Origin: Cunninghamia lanceolata | Taxonomy: Eukaryota > Streptophyta > Pinopsida > Cupressales > Cupressaceae | Reading direction: 5' to 3' | Length of the DNA stretch: 64,000 nucleotides | Assembly (NCBI GenBank): GCA_027924645.1 | Contig: BSBN01001150.1 | Span: 1,798,001-1,862,000 of the forward strand | Part shown: one piece after another, positions 1-11,838 of the stretch | Layout: every line of letters starts with the position of its first letter | Numbering within the stretch: the stretch's first letter is position 1 | The notes under the pieces: generated by a model | The model's input: only the letters and a program-made list of their open reading frames with translations | What the model was told of the DNA's origin: nothing | Database searches by the model: none | Translations under genes and position numbers: made by a program

Positions 1-516
1 GGCTACAATGTACCAGCAAAGTCTCTGAAGAGACCTAAGAGCAAAAAATTGCCAAACTTTGATGGAGTAGTTCTTAGACTTTGTGGCACCTATGAATGAT
101 CTATTTAGACCTACAGCTGGATGTCAGGTCCCTCCACAATAACCCTTCTTGGTTTTGACCAACTCAACATCGTTTGACCTTGCCAACGACGGATGCATTC
201 TTGAAACATGCCTCAGTGGCATTTAGTGTAAAGGTGCCAAGAGCCATATTTTATGTTCTTCACCTTGTGGGAATTAGATAATAGTGTTGACAGGTTAGGA
301 TGGGTGGGTTTATGCTAGTGGAGGCCATGTTTCATTCCCCATGTGTCCCAATCGAATCAGACTACAGTGTACTGGCAAAGTCTCTTAAGAGACCTAAGAG
401 AAAAAAATTACCAAACTTTGGAGTAGTTCTCAGACTTCGTGGCACCTACGAATGATCCATCTCGACCTACAGCTAGATGTCAAGTCCCTCCACAATAACC
501 TCTCTTAGTTTTGACC
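1..516 (+). repeat. Satellite array 1, left part (~357-bp units)
   Basis: About 1.4 tandem units are visible and the array continues off the left edge. Landmarks recur at about 357 bp: the phrase CCTCCACAATAACC near 130 and 488, and the AGCAAAAAATTGCC-like phrase near 42 and 399. The unit is clearly related to the 359-bp units at 33.7-37.2 kb, sharing CCACAATAACCTCTCTCA, GGTGGGTGGGT, GCTAGTGGAG, GCATCCCA and GGACCTACAG, but with many substitutions. I see no coding function. The array is interrupted after 516 by an LTR element and resumes at 5456. Confidence 0.9.
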
Positions 517-1710
517 TGTAGCATCGTAAAATGTGTAGACTAGCATTTTACACCTAGTTTAGCTCTTAGGTTGGACCTATTTTGTTGCCTTTGATAATTA
601 AGACCTATTTTAACACATCTTTGAGCTCTAAATGATGAATATCCTGATCCAAACAAATAAACTTGACATAATCAAACTAAGACTAAACTAAGCCCCCATT
701 AAAAGATACCTTGTGAAGTTTATGGGATAAAGGTCTAGGGCACCCAAGCGCCCTGGTCCCTCTTGGGATTCTTAGCCCCACATTGTAGTGTCGGCTTAGA
801 ACACTCCTCTAGTTAGTATTTTTAGCCTAAAGTTGTTTTATTTGCCAAAGGTGAGCAGGAATGCATATTTAAGTGTGTGTTGTAGTTCATTTTACACCTA
901 ATCCGATGAATGTGCAATTGCTCTCATGTAAGGTTCTATGTTAAAGGGGTCTTCATGTTTGGATTGTCTTCTACTTGTGAATGCTATTGAAGTTGTTTGC
1001 TGGCTTTGAAGGAAGTTTGAATCCCTCTTCATCACTCTCCTTTGTTGGTGTTAGGTCTTCATCAACTAAGGTTGGATATCTTGTGGTTCTTATCATCATT
1101 TATCATTATTATCTATCATATTGTTGTAGATCTAGCCTCTACCCTCCTAGGGTACGCACTCTTGGATCTTATCATTCACTGTTGTGGAGGTGGGAACACC
1201 AACACAGGGTTTGATTGAGGCAAACCCTTAAAATAACACAATATTTTCCCTCTTTTTGTGTGTACAAGTGAGAAGAATAGGTTTCAGAGGTTGGTTTCTA
1301 GGAAGAAGGTAGTGCAGACGGATACAGGTTTGATCATACCCGAGGTTCTGCGTAATCCCAAAAAAGGACCAGGGTGCTTGAGAACCCCTATCCTAGGCAT
1401 TTCTGCTATATTTTCTAGGTTCTAAATTATACTCTTACCTTTGTTGTACTTGTTAATCTCAGTGGTTCATTTCATGTAGTCAATATTAGCTTGTTATTCA
1501 TCATTTTGTGGTTAAATCTTAGTCTTGGCTTGCTTGTTTTATTTTGGTTGAACTTGGTTGGTCCTTCTATATACAACAAAAGGGAAAAACCCCTGTAGTT
1601 TGGCTCTCCTCCTTGGGTAGAAGCCATGCTTGGTTTGTGCCCCAATGTTTTGTAGAAGAGGGATGAACTAGTTTAACTCTTTAGGCTTGTGATCTCTTTT
1701 CTACACTACA
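517..1710 (+). repeat. 5' LTR of the non-autonomous element
   Basis: 1194 bp, TGTAG...CTACA. It matches 4263-5455 throughout, including the GCACCCAAGCGCCCTGGTCC-type block and the shared end CTTGTGATCTC. The U3/R/U5 limits cannot be set by eye. Confidence 0.92.
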
Positions 1711-1713
1711 TTT

Positions 1714-1730
1714 TGGTGAACTCGTTGTTT
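1714..1730 (+). other. Candidate primer-binding site
   Basis: TGGTGAACTCG starts three bases after the LTR end. It has the expected TGG start and position, but it is not the initiator-Met sequence and I cannot assign the tRNA. Confidence 0.4.
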
Positions 1731-2250
1731 CTTGCACCTTTTGCTTTTAGATCTGAGTTGTTCATCACCCTAGATCTGATTGGGAGTGTGTTCTTTTGTT
1801 TCTTTGCAATCAAACATAGTTAGATTTTGCATAAGTTCAACCTAGTGTTTGTCAAAGTTTTGCATTGATAGCAAATCTTGCTAGTTTTAACACTAGGGGT
1901 TTTAGATTTGAAGATTGTTTAGATCTTGATGCATTAATTAGAGAATTTGTATTTGCTATACCTTTTGTTAATCAAAGCATTTTGCATTGTGGCATTTGAA
2001 AATTGAAAAGAAGAAATTGCATCCTAGATTTGAAAATTGCATAGTTGTTATTTTGTTGCATTGAAAGTTGTGTTTGAATTTAGCTTTGGCATTGTTGTTA
2101 TTCATTTGAATTGAATTTGATTAAAGATATACTATTGCTTCATTTAAAAGAAAACTCAAATATTTCTTTTGCTACATCATCAATTTCTTCTATTTGGGAA
2201 TCTTGTGTGTTATTAAATCTTGTAGTCACTTTATGAGCTTTGTGACCTGA

Positions 2251-2802
2251 GATTTATTTCTTGAGGTTTCTCAACCGCTTGAGGATGCTCATGTTCTTCC
2301 ACCTGTTTCACAAGTTGAAAAGGAAGAGCAACTTGCATTGAGGAACCTTCCCCCTATGTTCTCCCAGCCTTTGGTGGTTCCTCTTGTTTCTTCTAATGTT
2401 TCTGAAACAAAGGAAGAAAAGGAACCCTTGTTGGAAGATACTACGATTCCCCTTAAGAACATCATGAATAAAGCTAAGCGAAATAAGATTGTGTGAGAAA
2501 GAAAGAAGCGTCATTGTGCTATGGTTCGCCTTACCGCAGGAGAAGAGAATCTCCCTCCTTGCAAGTGTTTATCACCGATGGATGCCAGAGAGACAACTAC
2601 TACTCTTGTGTCTCCCACAAAGAAAGAAGAAGCTTCGTATGCCGCTATGGAGCCTATTGTACTATATTTTGATAATGATTGTGAATATAATACAGGTATG
2701 GCTATGATACCTTATACCTCTCATGCTATAATTCCTCTTGCATCTTATCCTCCTTTTCAAACGGATGAGGAACTAGATTGGGAGGAGGATGACTTGCTTT
2801 AG
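2251..2802 (+). pseudogene. Open frame inside the non-autonomous LTR element, function unknown
   Basis: One frame is open from 2251 to the stop at 2800-2802 (about 180 codons), broken only by a TGA at 2494-2496. There is no ATG near the beginning; the first obvious ATG after the stop is at 2521. The product would be acidic, rich in Pro, Glu and Lys, ending in EELDWEEDDLL. I see no retroviral motif: no CCHC knuckle, no D-S/T-G, no RT or IN signature. It may be the remnant of a gag-like or accessory ORF kept by this family, or a chance frame. The function is not recognised. Confidence 0.4.
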
Positions 2803-4262
2803 GTTCACTCGTATGAGAGGTACCTTGTTTCTTGTGTTATGTATGTATGCGATTGTGCTTCCCCCGTGACGTGCTACTTGATGCTTTATTTGTGTTTATG
2901 TGTTGTCATTGTTTTTATTGTTGTTGTGTTGTTAAGTTCTCTTTGGATGACCCTTGACACCCTTGTAGGTGCAAGGATACAAAGGAATAAAAAGTCGTTG
3001 TGACATTCTCTCTATTTATATCATCATTCTTCTATATGTCATAACTTGATTTGTTGATGTGTCCTTTGGGGATGATGCAAAGCATATGATGTTTTGACAT
3101 TCTCCCTTGTTGACCCAAGGGATGTTTACTTTGATTTCATGTGCTACTTCTTCCTTTTTCTAAGTAGTTATACTAGTTGCCAAATGATGACAATTCAATA
3201 TATATAGATATATGGTCTTGAGACGTCTCCTTTATACAACCATTTTTATACTAATGCCAGTTAGTAGATCCCCTTTGTGTTGCTCTTTAATGTAACTAGT
3301 AGTATCTTTTATGCTTGATTTATGTGGCACCTTATTTCTATTCTAGATGTCATACCATGACTACACAAGCCATTTTGTATCATGTATGTAGCATCGCCTT
3401 GGTTTTCCATGTGTGGGAGCAAACGCTTAGTGCGATGTAGTTCTTTGGAAACATGTATCTTATGGGCATGTGCTTCTGGAAAGCTCTCATGCTTGTTTTA
3501 TGATTTGTTCTACCTTAAAGTAATTACTCCCTAATAGGAGTTGGTAATCACTTTAAGGTGGGGACATGCATTGTTCTATGCTCTCTCAGTTTCATATTTA
3601 TTTGCTTGTTGGCAGGGAACTCACCTAGTGTTTCGAAGGTCCTCACTAGCCTGTGATGCTTTCTCTTGGGTCCATGAGCCACCTAGTGCAACGTAGTTGG
3701 CTAGCCTATGTGCTTCATGTGACTTAGCGTGGTCACCTAGTAAGTTGGTGATCCTTACTATTGTGTGACCCATGGTGGCACTTTTCTTCACATGACCCCT
3801 AGCGACAGAGCAAGCTAGCGTCATAGTCATGTGCCTTGTGTGTTTGTTCTATGTGTTTCTCATGTTTGTTCTATGTGTGTATTCTCATGTTAACTCATGC
3901 TTTTATGTGTCTCCATCCTATCTTATATATGTTCTCTATGTATTCATTGTGTATTATGTGTATGCTTCATGTTAAGCATGTATGCTTTGTGTTTTGCCTA
4001 TATTACCTTTGTGTATGGTGTGTTTTCCACGTGTATTCCTATATGTTCTTTTAGTACTCCACGTATCTTTGAATTAATTTTATAGTGTCTTGCACATTCT
4101 CTCTTTGCTTATGTGTTTGCAACCTTAGGATCCTAAGTTTGGAGGCTACTTGTAGTTCACAACTTGGCGGAATTATTTGGTCTTGTATATTTGTGTGTTT
4201 TGTCCATCCCTTTGGTATGAGTTCAAACATAAGTTCGTACCCACACTAAAGTGGGGGCCAAA
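2803..4262 (+). other. Non-coding interior of the non-autonomous LTR element, with polypurine tract
   Basis: No coding signal; ORFs here are short and TG/CT-rich (for example 3836-4085). It ends with the candidate polypurine tract AAAGTGGGGG at 4248-4257, directly before the 3' LTR. Confidence 0.7.
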
Positions 4263-5455
4263 TGTAGCATCGTAAAATGTGTACACTAGCATTTTACACC
4301 TAGTTTAGCTCCTAGGTTGGACCTATTTTTTGTCTTTGATAATTAAGACCTGTTTTAACACATCTTTGAGCTCTAAATGATTAATATCTCGATCCTGACA
4401 AATAAACCTGACATAATCAACTGAGGATTGGACAAAGCCCCCATTAAAAGACACTTTGTGAAGTTTATGGGCTAAAGGTCTAGGGTGCCTGAGTGCCCTA
4501 GTCCCACTTGGGATTTTTAGCCCCACTTTGTGGTGTCAGCTTAGAACACTCCTCTAGTTAGTATTTGTCAGCCTAAAGTTGTTTTATTTTCCAAAGGTGA
4601 GCGGGAATGCATATTTAATTGTGTGTTGTAGTTCATTTTACACCTAACCGGATGAATTCGAAATTTCTCTCATGTAAGGTTCTATGCTAAAGGATTCTTC
4701 ATGTTTGGATTGTCTTCTACTTGTGAAATCTATTGAAGTTGTTTGCAGGCTTTGAAGGAAGTTTAAAGCCCTCTTCATCACTCTCCTTTGTTGGTGTTAG
4801 GTCTTGATAAACTAAGGTTGGATATCTTGTTGTTCTTATCATCATTTATCATCATTATATATAATATTGTTGTAGATCTAGCCTCTGCCCTCCTAGGGCA
4901 GACACCCTTGGATCTTATCATTCATTGTTGTGGAGGTGGGAACACTAACACATGGTTTGACTAAGGAAAACCCTTAAAACAACACAACCTTTTCTCTCTT
5001 TTTGTGTGTGCAAGTGAGAAGAATAGATTTCAGAGGCTGGTTTCTAGGAAGAAGGTAGTACAGATGGATATAGGTTTGATCATACCTGAAGTTTTTCCTA
5101 ACCCTAAAAAGGGACTAGGGCGCTCAAGCACCCCTATTTAGGGCATTTCTACTATATTTCCCAGGTTTGTAATTACTCTCTTACCTCTTATGTACTTGCT
5201 AATCTCGATGGTTCATTTCCTGTAGTTAGTATTAGCCCATTATTCATCATTTTGTGGTTAAATATTAGTCTTGGCTTGCTTGTTTGATTTTGGTTGAACT
5301 TGGTTGGTCCTTCTATATATAACAAAAGGGTAGAACCCCATAGTTTGGCTCTCCTCCTTGGGTAGAAGCCATGCTTGGTTTGTACCCCAATGTTTTGTGG
5401 AAGAGAGATGAACTAGTTTAACTCTTTAGGCTTGTGATATCTTTTTTGGACTACA
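4263..5455 (+). repeat. 3' LTR of the non-autonomous element
   Basis: 1193 bp, pairs with 517-1710, and is followed directly by the TGACC target duplication and by satellite sequence. Confidence 0.92.
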
Positions 5456-6560
5456 TGACCAATTCAACATCGTTTGACCGTGCCAACGACAGATGTATTC
5501 TTGAAAAATGCCTTGGTGGCATTTAGTGAAAGGTGCCAAGAGCCATATTTTGCATTCTTCACCCTGTGGGACCTAACTAATAGCGTTGATAGGTCAAGGT
5601 GGGTGGGTTTATGCTAGTGGAGCCCCTTTTTCCTTCCCCATGCATCCCAATCAAATCAGGCTATAGTGTACCGACAAAGTCTCTTAAGAGACCTAAGAGC
5701 AAAAAATTGTCAGACTTTGATAGAGTAGTTCTCGAACTTCATGGAACCTATGAATGATCCATTTTGACCTACAGATGGATGTTAGGTCCCTCCACAATAA
5801 CCTCTCTCAATTTTGACCAACTCAACATCATTTGATTGTGCCAACGGTGGATGTATTCTTGAAAAATGCCTCAATGACATTTATGTAAAGGTGCCAAGAG
5901 CCATATTTTGCATTCTTCACCCGATGTGACCTAACTGACAGTGCCAATAGGTCAGGGTGGGTGGTTTTATGCTATTGGTGGCCCTATTTTGTTCCCCATG
6001 CATCCCAATCGAATCAGGCTATAGTGTACCAATAAAGTCTCTTAAGAGACCTAAGAGCAAAAAAATGCCAGACTTTGACGGAGTAGTTCTCAGACTTCGT
6101 GGCACCTATGAATGATCTATTTGGACCTACGGTTGGATGTCATGTCCCTCCACAATAACCTCTATTGGTTTTGACCAACTCAACATCTTTTGACCGTTCC
6201 AATGGCGGATGCATTCTTGAAAAATGTCTCAGTGGCATTTAGTGCAAAGGTTCCAAGAGCCATATTTTGTATTCCCTGTGGAACCTAACTAATAGTACCA
6301 ATAGGTTAGGGTGGGTGGGTTTATGCTAGTGGAGTCCCTATTTTGTTCCCCATGCATCCTAATCAAATCAGGCTATAATGTACCAGCAAAGTCTCTTAAG
6401 AGACCTAAGAGCAAAAAATTGCAAGACTTTGACAAAGTAGTTCTCAGACTTCGTGGCACCTACAAATGATCTATTTTGACCTACCACTAGATGTCAGGTC
6501 CCTCCACAATAATCTCTTTAGTTTTGACCAACTTAGTTCATCATTTGACCGTGCCAACTA
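5456..6560 (+). repeat. Satellite array 1, right part
   Basis: About three units; the CCTCCACAATAAYC landmark recurs near 5787, 6147 and 6500. The join across the LTR element restores the phrase TTTTGACC-AACTCAACATC of an uninterrupted unit. The array ends near 6560 in unrelated sequence. Confidence 0.9.
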
Positions 6561-7474
6561 CGAAGGCAACAAGGAATGTCTCGTTTGTGCATATATTTGG
6601 ATGTTGGGTTAGCTCATAACACAATAATGGTGCAGGTAGAATACAATCACTCAATCCAAGCCATCCAATGGGTCTAAGGGCTTACTTAATGGTTTTGAGT
6701 ATAATTCAAGGTGGTTTTCTCAAGTTTTTCACTAAAATCCCATGAGGAAGGCCTCAATTGAAGCCCAAGGTTTGGTTTTCAAGGAAAAATCACCAAACCC
6801 TAGGGAGGGTTAGTCATTAGATCATCAAGGAAAGCATTATTAGCATACCATGAGGGTGTCATGAGTAGAGGGTAACCTTGTTGAGCATCCAAAACCCTCA
6901 GTATCCCTGTCAAAAGCATGCAAAATTGTGACATTCCTAAGACTGTAGTAGCAACAAGATGTCGTTTTCAAAAGCAAAGACCCTAGTTTTCATAGGGGGA
7001 GATCTGTGATACCTTCCCATGGATTTAATCCAACATTTGAATAGGAAAGGAGTTGCAAATGTTTAAAGAGCTTCAAGGATTTTAAGAGGTTTTGGGACTA
7101 ATTTTAATAGGTTTTTGGGACTAATTTGAAGAGATATACTAGTTTATTGTTAAATTATTCATGACATAAAATCACTACATATATAAACTAATAAAGGATC
7201 AAAACTCCTATATATGCATTAATATTAACATAAAACCCTCACCATCAAATTTAGCATAAAACATAATGAAAAAACACACCTTAAAGAGTGTTCTACTAAA
7301 ATCACATGAAATGGCTATCAATTCTTAGCACCAAATGTGAAGAAACACTAGGAGAATTTGTAAGATGGAACCTTTGTCATTAAAACTCATAGTAACATTA
7401 TGATAATATGGTCATAATCTCCTGATAGGATATATAAAATATACAAATATACAAATCTAAAATATAAAAATTAA
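6561..7474 (+). other. Unassigned non-coding sequence
   Basis: AT-rich and without credible ORFs, repeats or element ends that I can recognise. Confidence 0.5.
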
Positions 7475-8430
7475 ACAAAATGTCCTCAAAATGTCTCCAT
7501 GATGGAAGCTAAATGCTTTAACCATTGATCTCAATACCTTGAATACAATAGCTTTATAGTCCAAAACACCTGCATTTATAAGTTAAAAAATTGTTAAGCA
7601 AAGTAAACACCATCAACTACAGCTGACTTAATATTTTTTAGAAGAAGTTTGATGAAAGATTAAGAAACACTAAGTTTAGAATTCTATACTATATATCACC
7701 TTAGGAATTATATCGAATGTATCCAAAATGAAAGTTAAATGCTTTAACCACTAATCTCAATCCCTTGAATATACAATAGCTCTATTCTCCAAAACACTTG
7801 CATTTATATATTAAAATTTGTTAACCAAAAAAACTTTAACCTACTATTAACTCAGCAATGGTGGATGTATTTCCATCGTAACCACGAGTCATACTCAAAA
7901 CACAGTCATGGTCTAGGTAGAATACACAAAATATTGTTTGCAACCACATAAGTAGATCTAAGTACTCCAACCCTATGTGAAATACACATGCATTTATAAT
8001 GCGTTAAAAAATTGTTAAGCAAAGTAAACACTATCAATTACAACTAACTTAAAATAATTTGTAATAAGAAGTTTTATGGAAGATTAACAAACACTAAGTT
8101 TAGAATTCCATCTTATATGTCACCTTAGGAATTATATCAAATGTCTCTAAAATGAAAGCTAAATGTTGTAACCACTAATCTCAGTCCTTTGAATGTACAA
8201 TAGCTCTATTCTCCAAAACACCTGCATTTATCTATTAAAATTTGTCAAGTAAAAAAACTTTAACCTACTATTAACTTAGCAATGGTGGATGTATTTCCAT
8301 CATTACCATGAGTCATACTCAAAACATAGTCATGGTCTAGGTCTAGAATACACAAAATGTTGTTTCCAACCGCATACGTAGATCTAAGTACTCCAACCTT
8401 GTATGAAATACACATGCATTTATGACTCAC
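7475..8430 (+). repeat. Tandem duplication, 424-bp period, with internal sub-repeats
   Basis: The GTGGATGTATTTCCATC block is at 7861 and again at 8285 (424 bp apart). The preceding TTAAAAAATTGTTAAGCAAAG block is at about 7581 and 8004. A shorter block (GCTAAATGCTTTAACC..CTCAATC) occurs three times (about 7508, 7737, 8158), so the duplication was built from an already repeated segment. No coding content; the 60-aa minus frame at 8260-8442 covers only part of one copy. Confidence 0.85.
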
Positions 8431-8592
8431 ATCAATGATCATGCAACATCATGTATGCACTATCCTAAGCCCACCTTGGTCCCACCTCATGTCACCTTAG
8501 TTACTTTGTAGTGAATGGTATAACATTCCACTAAGATCATTGAAATGCAGGGATATAGAATGGCATAAGAAGGCAGCTAACACAAGGTTTGC

Positions 8593-9311
8593 CATAAGAT
8601 TATATCCCCTTCATTGAGCTCTCCTAGTGACTAAATATTTAATCAATTTAAAAAAAAAAAGATTCTTTATTTTGTCAAAAGATGCTTTCTTTTACTTTCT
8701 AAAAAATAATTCATTTTAACAACCTTTCAAATTTATGGAAAAAATTAGGTTAAATGTGAATTTAATATTATTAAAATATAAATAAAATATTTAAATTTTT
8801 ATAGAAAATTAGAGTTGGAGAATAAAATTTCTTTTATTTCTTAAACTTTACTTCAGTTTATTTTTTAATTAATTGATTTATAATAATTATAATAGAAACA
8901 AAGAGTAAAGAGTAAAAAGTAAAAAATAAAAAATAAAAAAACCTAAAGTAAGTGTAAAATAATAAAAGAACATTCATTCTCCAAATTTAGTTTATTATAA
9001 AATAAAATAAATAATATATAATATATTAATGTATATGTATATATATTAAATATAAAAAATTTACAATTAATAATTGTTACCATTTTAATTTTTATTTATA
9101 TTTATTATAAAATAAATGAAATAAATAAATAATATATATTAATGTATGTGTATATATTAATATAAAAAAATTAAAGAAGTAATTATGAATTTTTAATTTT
9201 TTTATGTTTATTATAAAATAAAATAAATGAATAAATAATATATATTATTTATGTATATATATTAATATAAAAAATTTAAAAGTACTGGACTTTTTAATTT
9301 TTGTGTATGTT
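8593..9311 (-). repeat. Inverted partial arm (left terminal repeat)
   Basis: Reverse complement of the outer ~700 bp of the direct arms, extending to the shared GTGTATGTTT at 9302-9311, where the LINE scrap begins. More than 75 percent A+T by eye. Confidence 0.85.
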
Positions 9312-10188
9312 TAGTTTTTTAATAAAAAGAGGGTAAAAACTTTATTGATTCAAGAAAGTAGTACAAAGCCAAAAATTACAATCCCCTTGACAAGAGTCAC
9401 AAGCCAACAACAAAGACATCAATCAAACCTCAAAACACATCTCATATCTTCCATAACCAATTCCTCAAGCTCCCTATCAAAGCCATCAGGGAGATAACTC
9501 TAGTCATCCACTTTTCAATTTCCCATCTGTTCAGAAACCCATTTAGCCAAACCATCATCCACCTTATTCCACTCCCTAGGGATATGGCAAAAGGTGAAAG
9601 AATCCTGGACCTTACCCAGAGAGATAATTTGTCTAACCACCCCAGCCAACTGCTAATTAACATCCTCCAACTACTGCTTATTCAACAAATCTACCACAAT
9701 CTGAGAATCTGACTCACAAATTATCCTTCTCCATCCAAGGGCACAAGCCCTTTTCAAAGCCAAGAGAATAGCCAATGCCTCCATGAAATTGTTAGAGTGT
9801 TGGCCATGATACTCTGAGAAGAACACAACCACTCTTGCACAGTCCCTACCAATGCCTCTAACACCAGCGTGACCCGAATTTCCTCTAGGTGACCCGTTGG
9901 TATTGATCTTCAGAACCTCCAAAGGTGGAGGTCTCCAATGACCATTTCTCTGAACCTTCCCTCTAGCACCTTGACCCAAACCAGGCCCAGTACCCCCCTT
10001 GGCGCAAACAGAAAGCCCCAGACTGTAAACAATTCCCATATCTGCAGGGTCCACTGGGGCTGAGAGATCACACCTAGCCACCAAAGTCTCCTAAAGACCT
10101 CCCAAGATCCTCATCCAAACTTTCCACACCTAAAGTTTCTTATCCAAGAAAATATTGTGATTACGCTCTAGCCAAATATGCCAAATGA
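9312..10188 (-). pseudogene. 5'-truncated LINE fragment with RNase H domain
   Basis: Read on the minus strand from about 10188 it gives the C-terminus of a plant LINE ORF2: an IWLERNHNIF block (typical just after the zinc-binding zf-RVT domain), then an RNase H domain with KINTNGS..G..G..GIGRD, an EALAILLALKRA helix, the ESDSQIVVDLL strand and, in a shifted frame near 9541-9600, the end motif HIPREWNKVDDGLAK. The first catalytic Asp appears as Asn (NTNGS instead of the usual NTDGS). The two longest frames are 10084-9671 and 9663-9442. A poly-A-like end faces 9311. Stops and a frameshift make it inactive. It sits at the breakpoint of the inverted arm. Confidence 0.75.
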
Positions 10189-10460
10189 CTTAAGGTTTTT
10201 CCACCCCTAAAACTTATCCTATTTGAAAAAATTAAATTAAGATTATATATATATGTCCACTGGGGCTGAGAGATCACACCTAGCCACCAAAGTCTCCTGA
10301 AGACCTCCCAAGATCCTCATCCAAACTTTCCGCACCTGAAGTTTCTTATCCAGGAAAATCTTGTGATTACGCTCTAGCCAAATATGCCAAATGACTTAAG
10401 GTTTTTCCAACCCCAAAACTTATCCTATTTGAAAAAATTAAATTAAGATTATATATATAT
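10049..10460 (+). repeat. 206-bp tandem duplication across the LINE/arm junction
   Basis: The block starting GTCCACTGGGGCTGAGAG is present at 10049 and at 10255, each copy continuing through LINE sequence into the arm start (AAACTTATCCTATTTG..ATATATAT). The duplication therefore happened after the LINE scrap joined the arm. Confidence 0.9.
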
Positions 10461-11838
10461 AATAATAATAATATGCACATGTTCTCTCTAAAATATAAAA
10501 AAATAATAATTAAAAATACTCAAAGCTAACCCAAGTTAATTTATTTTTTAAAGTTGAGTTATATGAAATAGATGTTTCTATTTTTTTTAAGATGAGTTAT
10601 AGAAATAAATGTTTCTAAAATTTTATTTTTAATTTTGAATTAGATTTTTTGAAGTTGAGTTATAGAAATAGATGTTCTAAAATATTATTTTTTATTTTAA
10701 ATTAGATTTTTTTAAGTTGAGTTATATACATAAATGTTTCTAATTTTTTAGTTTCGAATTATTATTTTTTTAACCTTTTTAACACAAAATATAAATTTAA
10801 CCCCTAATTTTTGTATTATATTCCAATGAAGATGATTTTTTAATTTTTGTATTATATATAATAAAAAAAAGTTGCCACATACATAAATAAAAATTAAAAT
10901 GGCTACATATAAAAATAAATAAAACTTAAAAAATTAGTAGCATTTACTACCACTTCTTTAATTTGTTTTATTAAATACTATTGCTAATATAAATGCTACT
11001 ACTGCATATAAAATAAATTAAAATATTTTTTTTATAAATGCTATTGATTCATATAAAAATAAATAAAAATTTAAAAGTTACAATTACTCTAATTTTTTAT
11101 ATTAATATATACTATTTATTCATTTATTTTATTTTATAATAAACATACACAAGAATTAAAAAGTCCATTTACTACTTTTAAATTTTTTATATTAATATAT
11201 ACATAAATAATATATAATATTTATTCATTTATATTATTTTATAATAAACATAAAAAAAAAAAAAATTCATAATTACTTCTTTAATTTTTTTATCTTAATA
11301 CATACATACATACATACATTTCATTTAAGAATTAAAATGGTAACAATTATTATTTGTACATTTTTATATTAATATATATACATATACATTAATATATTAT
11401 ATATATTATTTGTTTCATTTTATAATAAACTAAATTTGGATAATGAACTTTCTTTTATTATTTTACACCTACTTTAGATTTTTTTTTATTTTTTTACTTT
11501 TTACTTTTTTTTTTCTATTATAATTATTATAAATCAATTAATTAAAAATAAACTGAAGTAAAGTTTAAGAAATAAAAGAAATTTTATTCTCCAACTCTAA
11601 CTTGCTATAAAAATTTAAAATTTTTTAATTATATTTTAATAATATTTAATTCACATTTAATCCAACTTTTTCCATAAATTTGCAAGGTTGTTAAAATGAA
11701 TTATTTGTTAGAAAGTAAAAAAATAATCTTTTGAAAAAATGAAAACATCTTTTGACAAAATAAAAAATCTTTTATTTTTTAAAATTGATTAAATATTTAA
11801 TCATTAGGAGAGCTCAATGAAGGGGATATAATCTTATG
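10393..11838 (+). repeat. Direct arm, first copy
   Basis: AT-rich sequence matching 13308-14889 and 54813-56440, from TTAAGGTTTTTCC through repeated TTGAGTTATA..AAATGTTTCTA lines to the end GGGGATATAATCTTATG. It is immediately followed by the first tandem unit (GAGGTGAAAT). No coding content. Confidence 0.85.

Larger units (their letters stand above)
517..5455 (+). mobile_element. Non-autonomous LTR retrotransposon nested in satellite array 1
   Basis: Two ~1.19-kb direct repeats (517-1710 and 4263-5455) begin TGTAGCATCG and end CTACA, so the LTR termini are the inverted repeat TGTAG/CTACA. The 5-bp flank TGACC is present on both sides (512-516 and 5456-5460), a perfect target-site duplication. 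A purine-rich AAAGTGGGGG lies just before the 3' LTR. The 2.55-kb interior has no gag, protease, RT or integrase, so movement would depend on enzymes supplied by another element (LARD-like, though smaller than classical LARDs). By eye the LTRs differ at roughly one base in ten over the first 300 bases, an old insertion. Orientation is inferred from the polypurine tract position. Confidence 0.93.
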
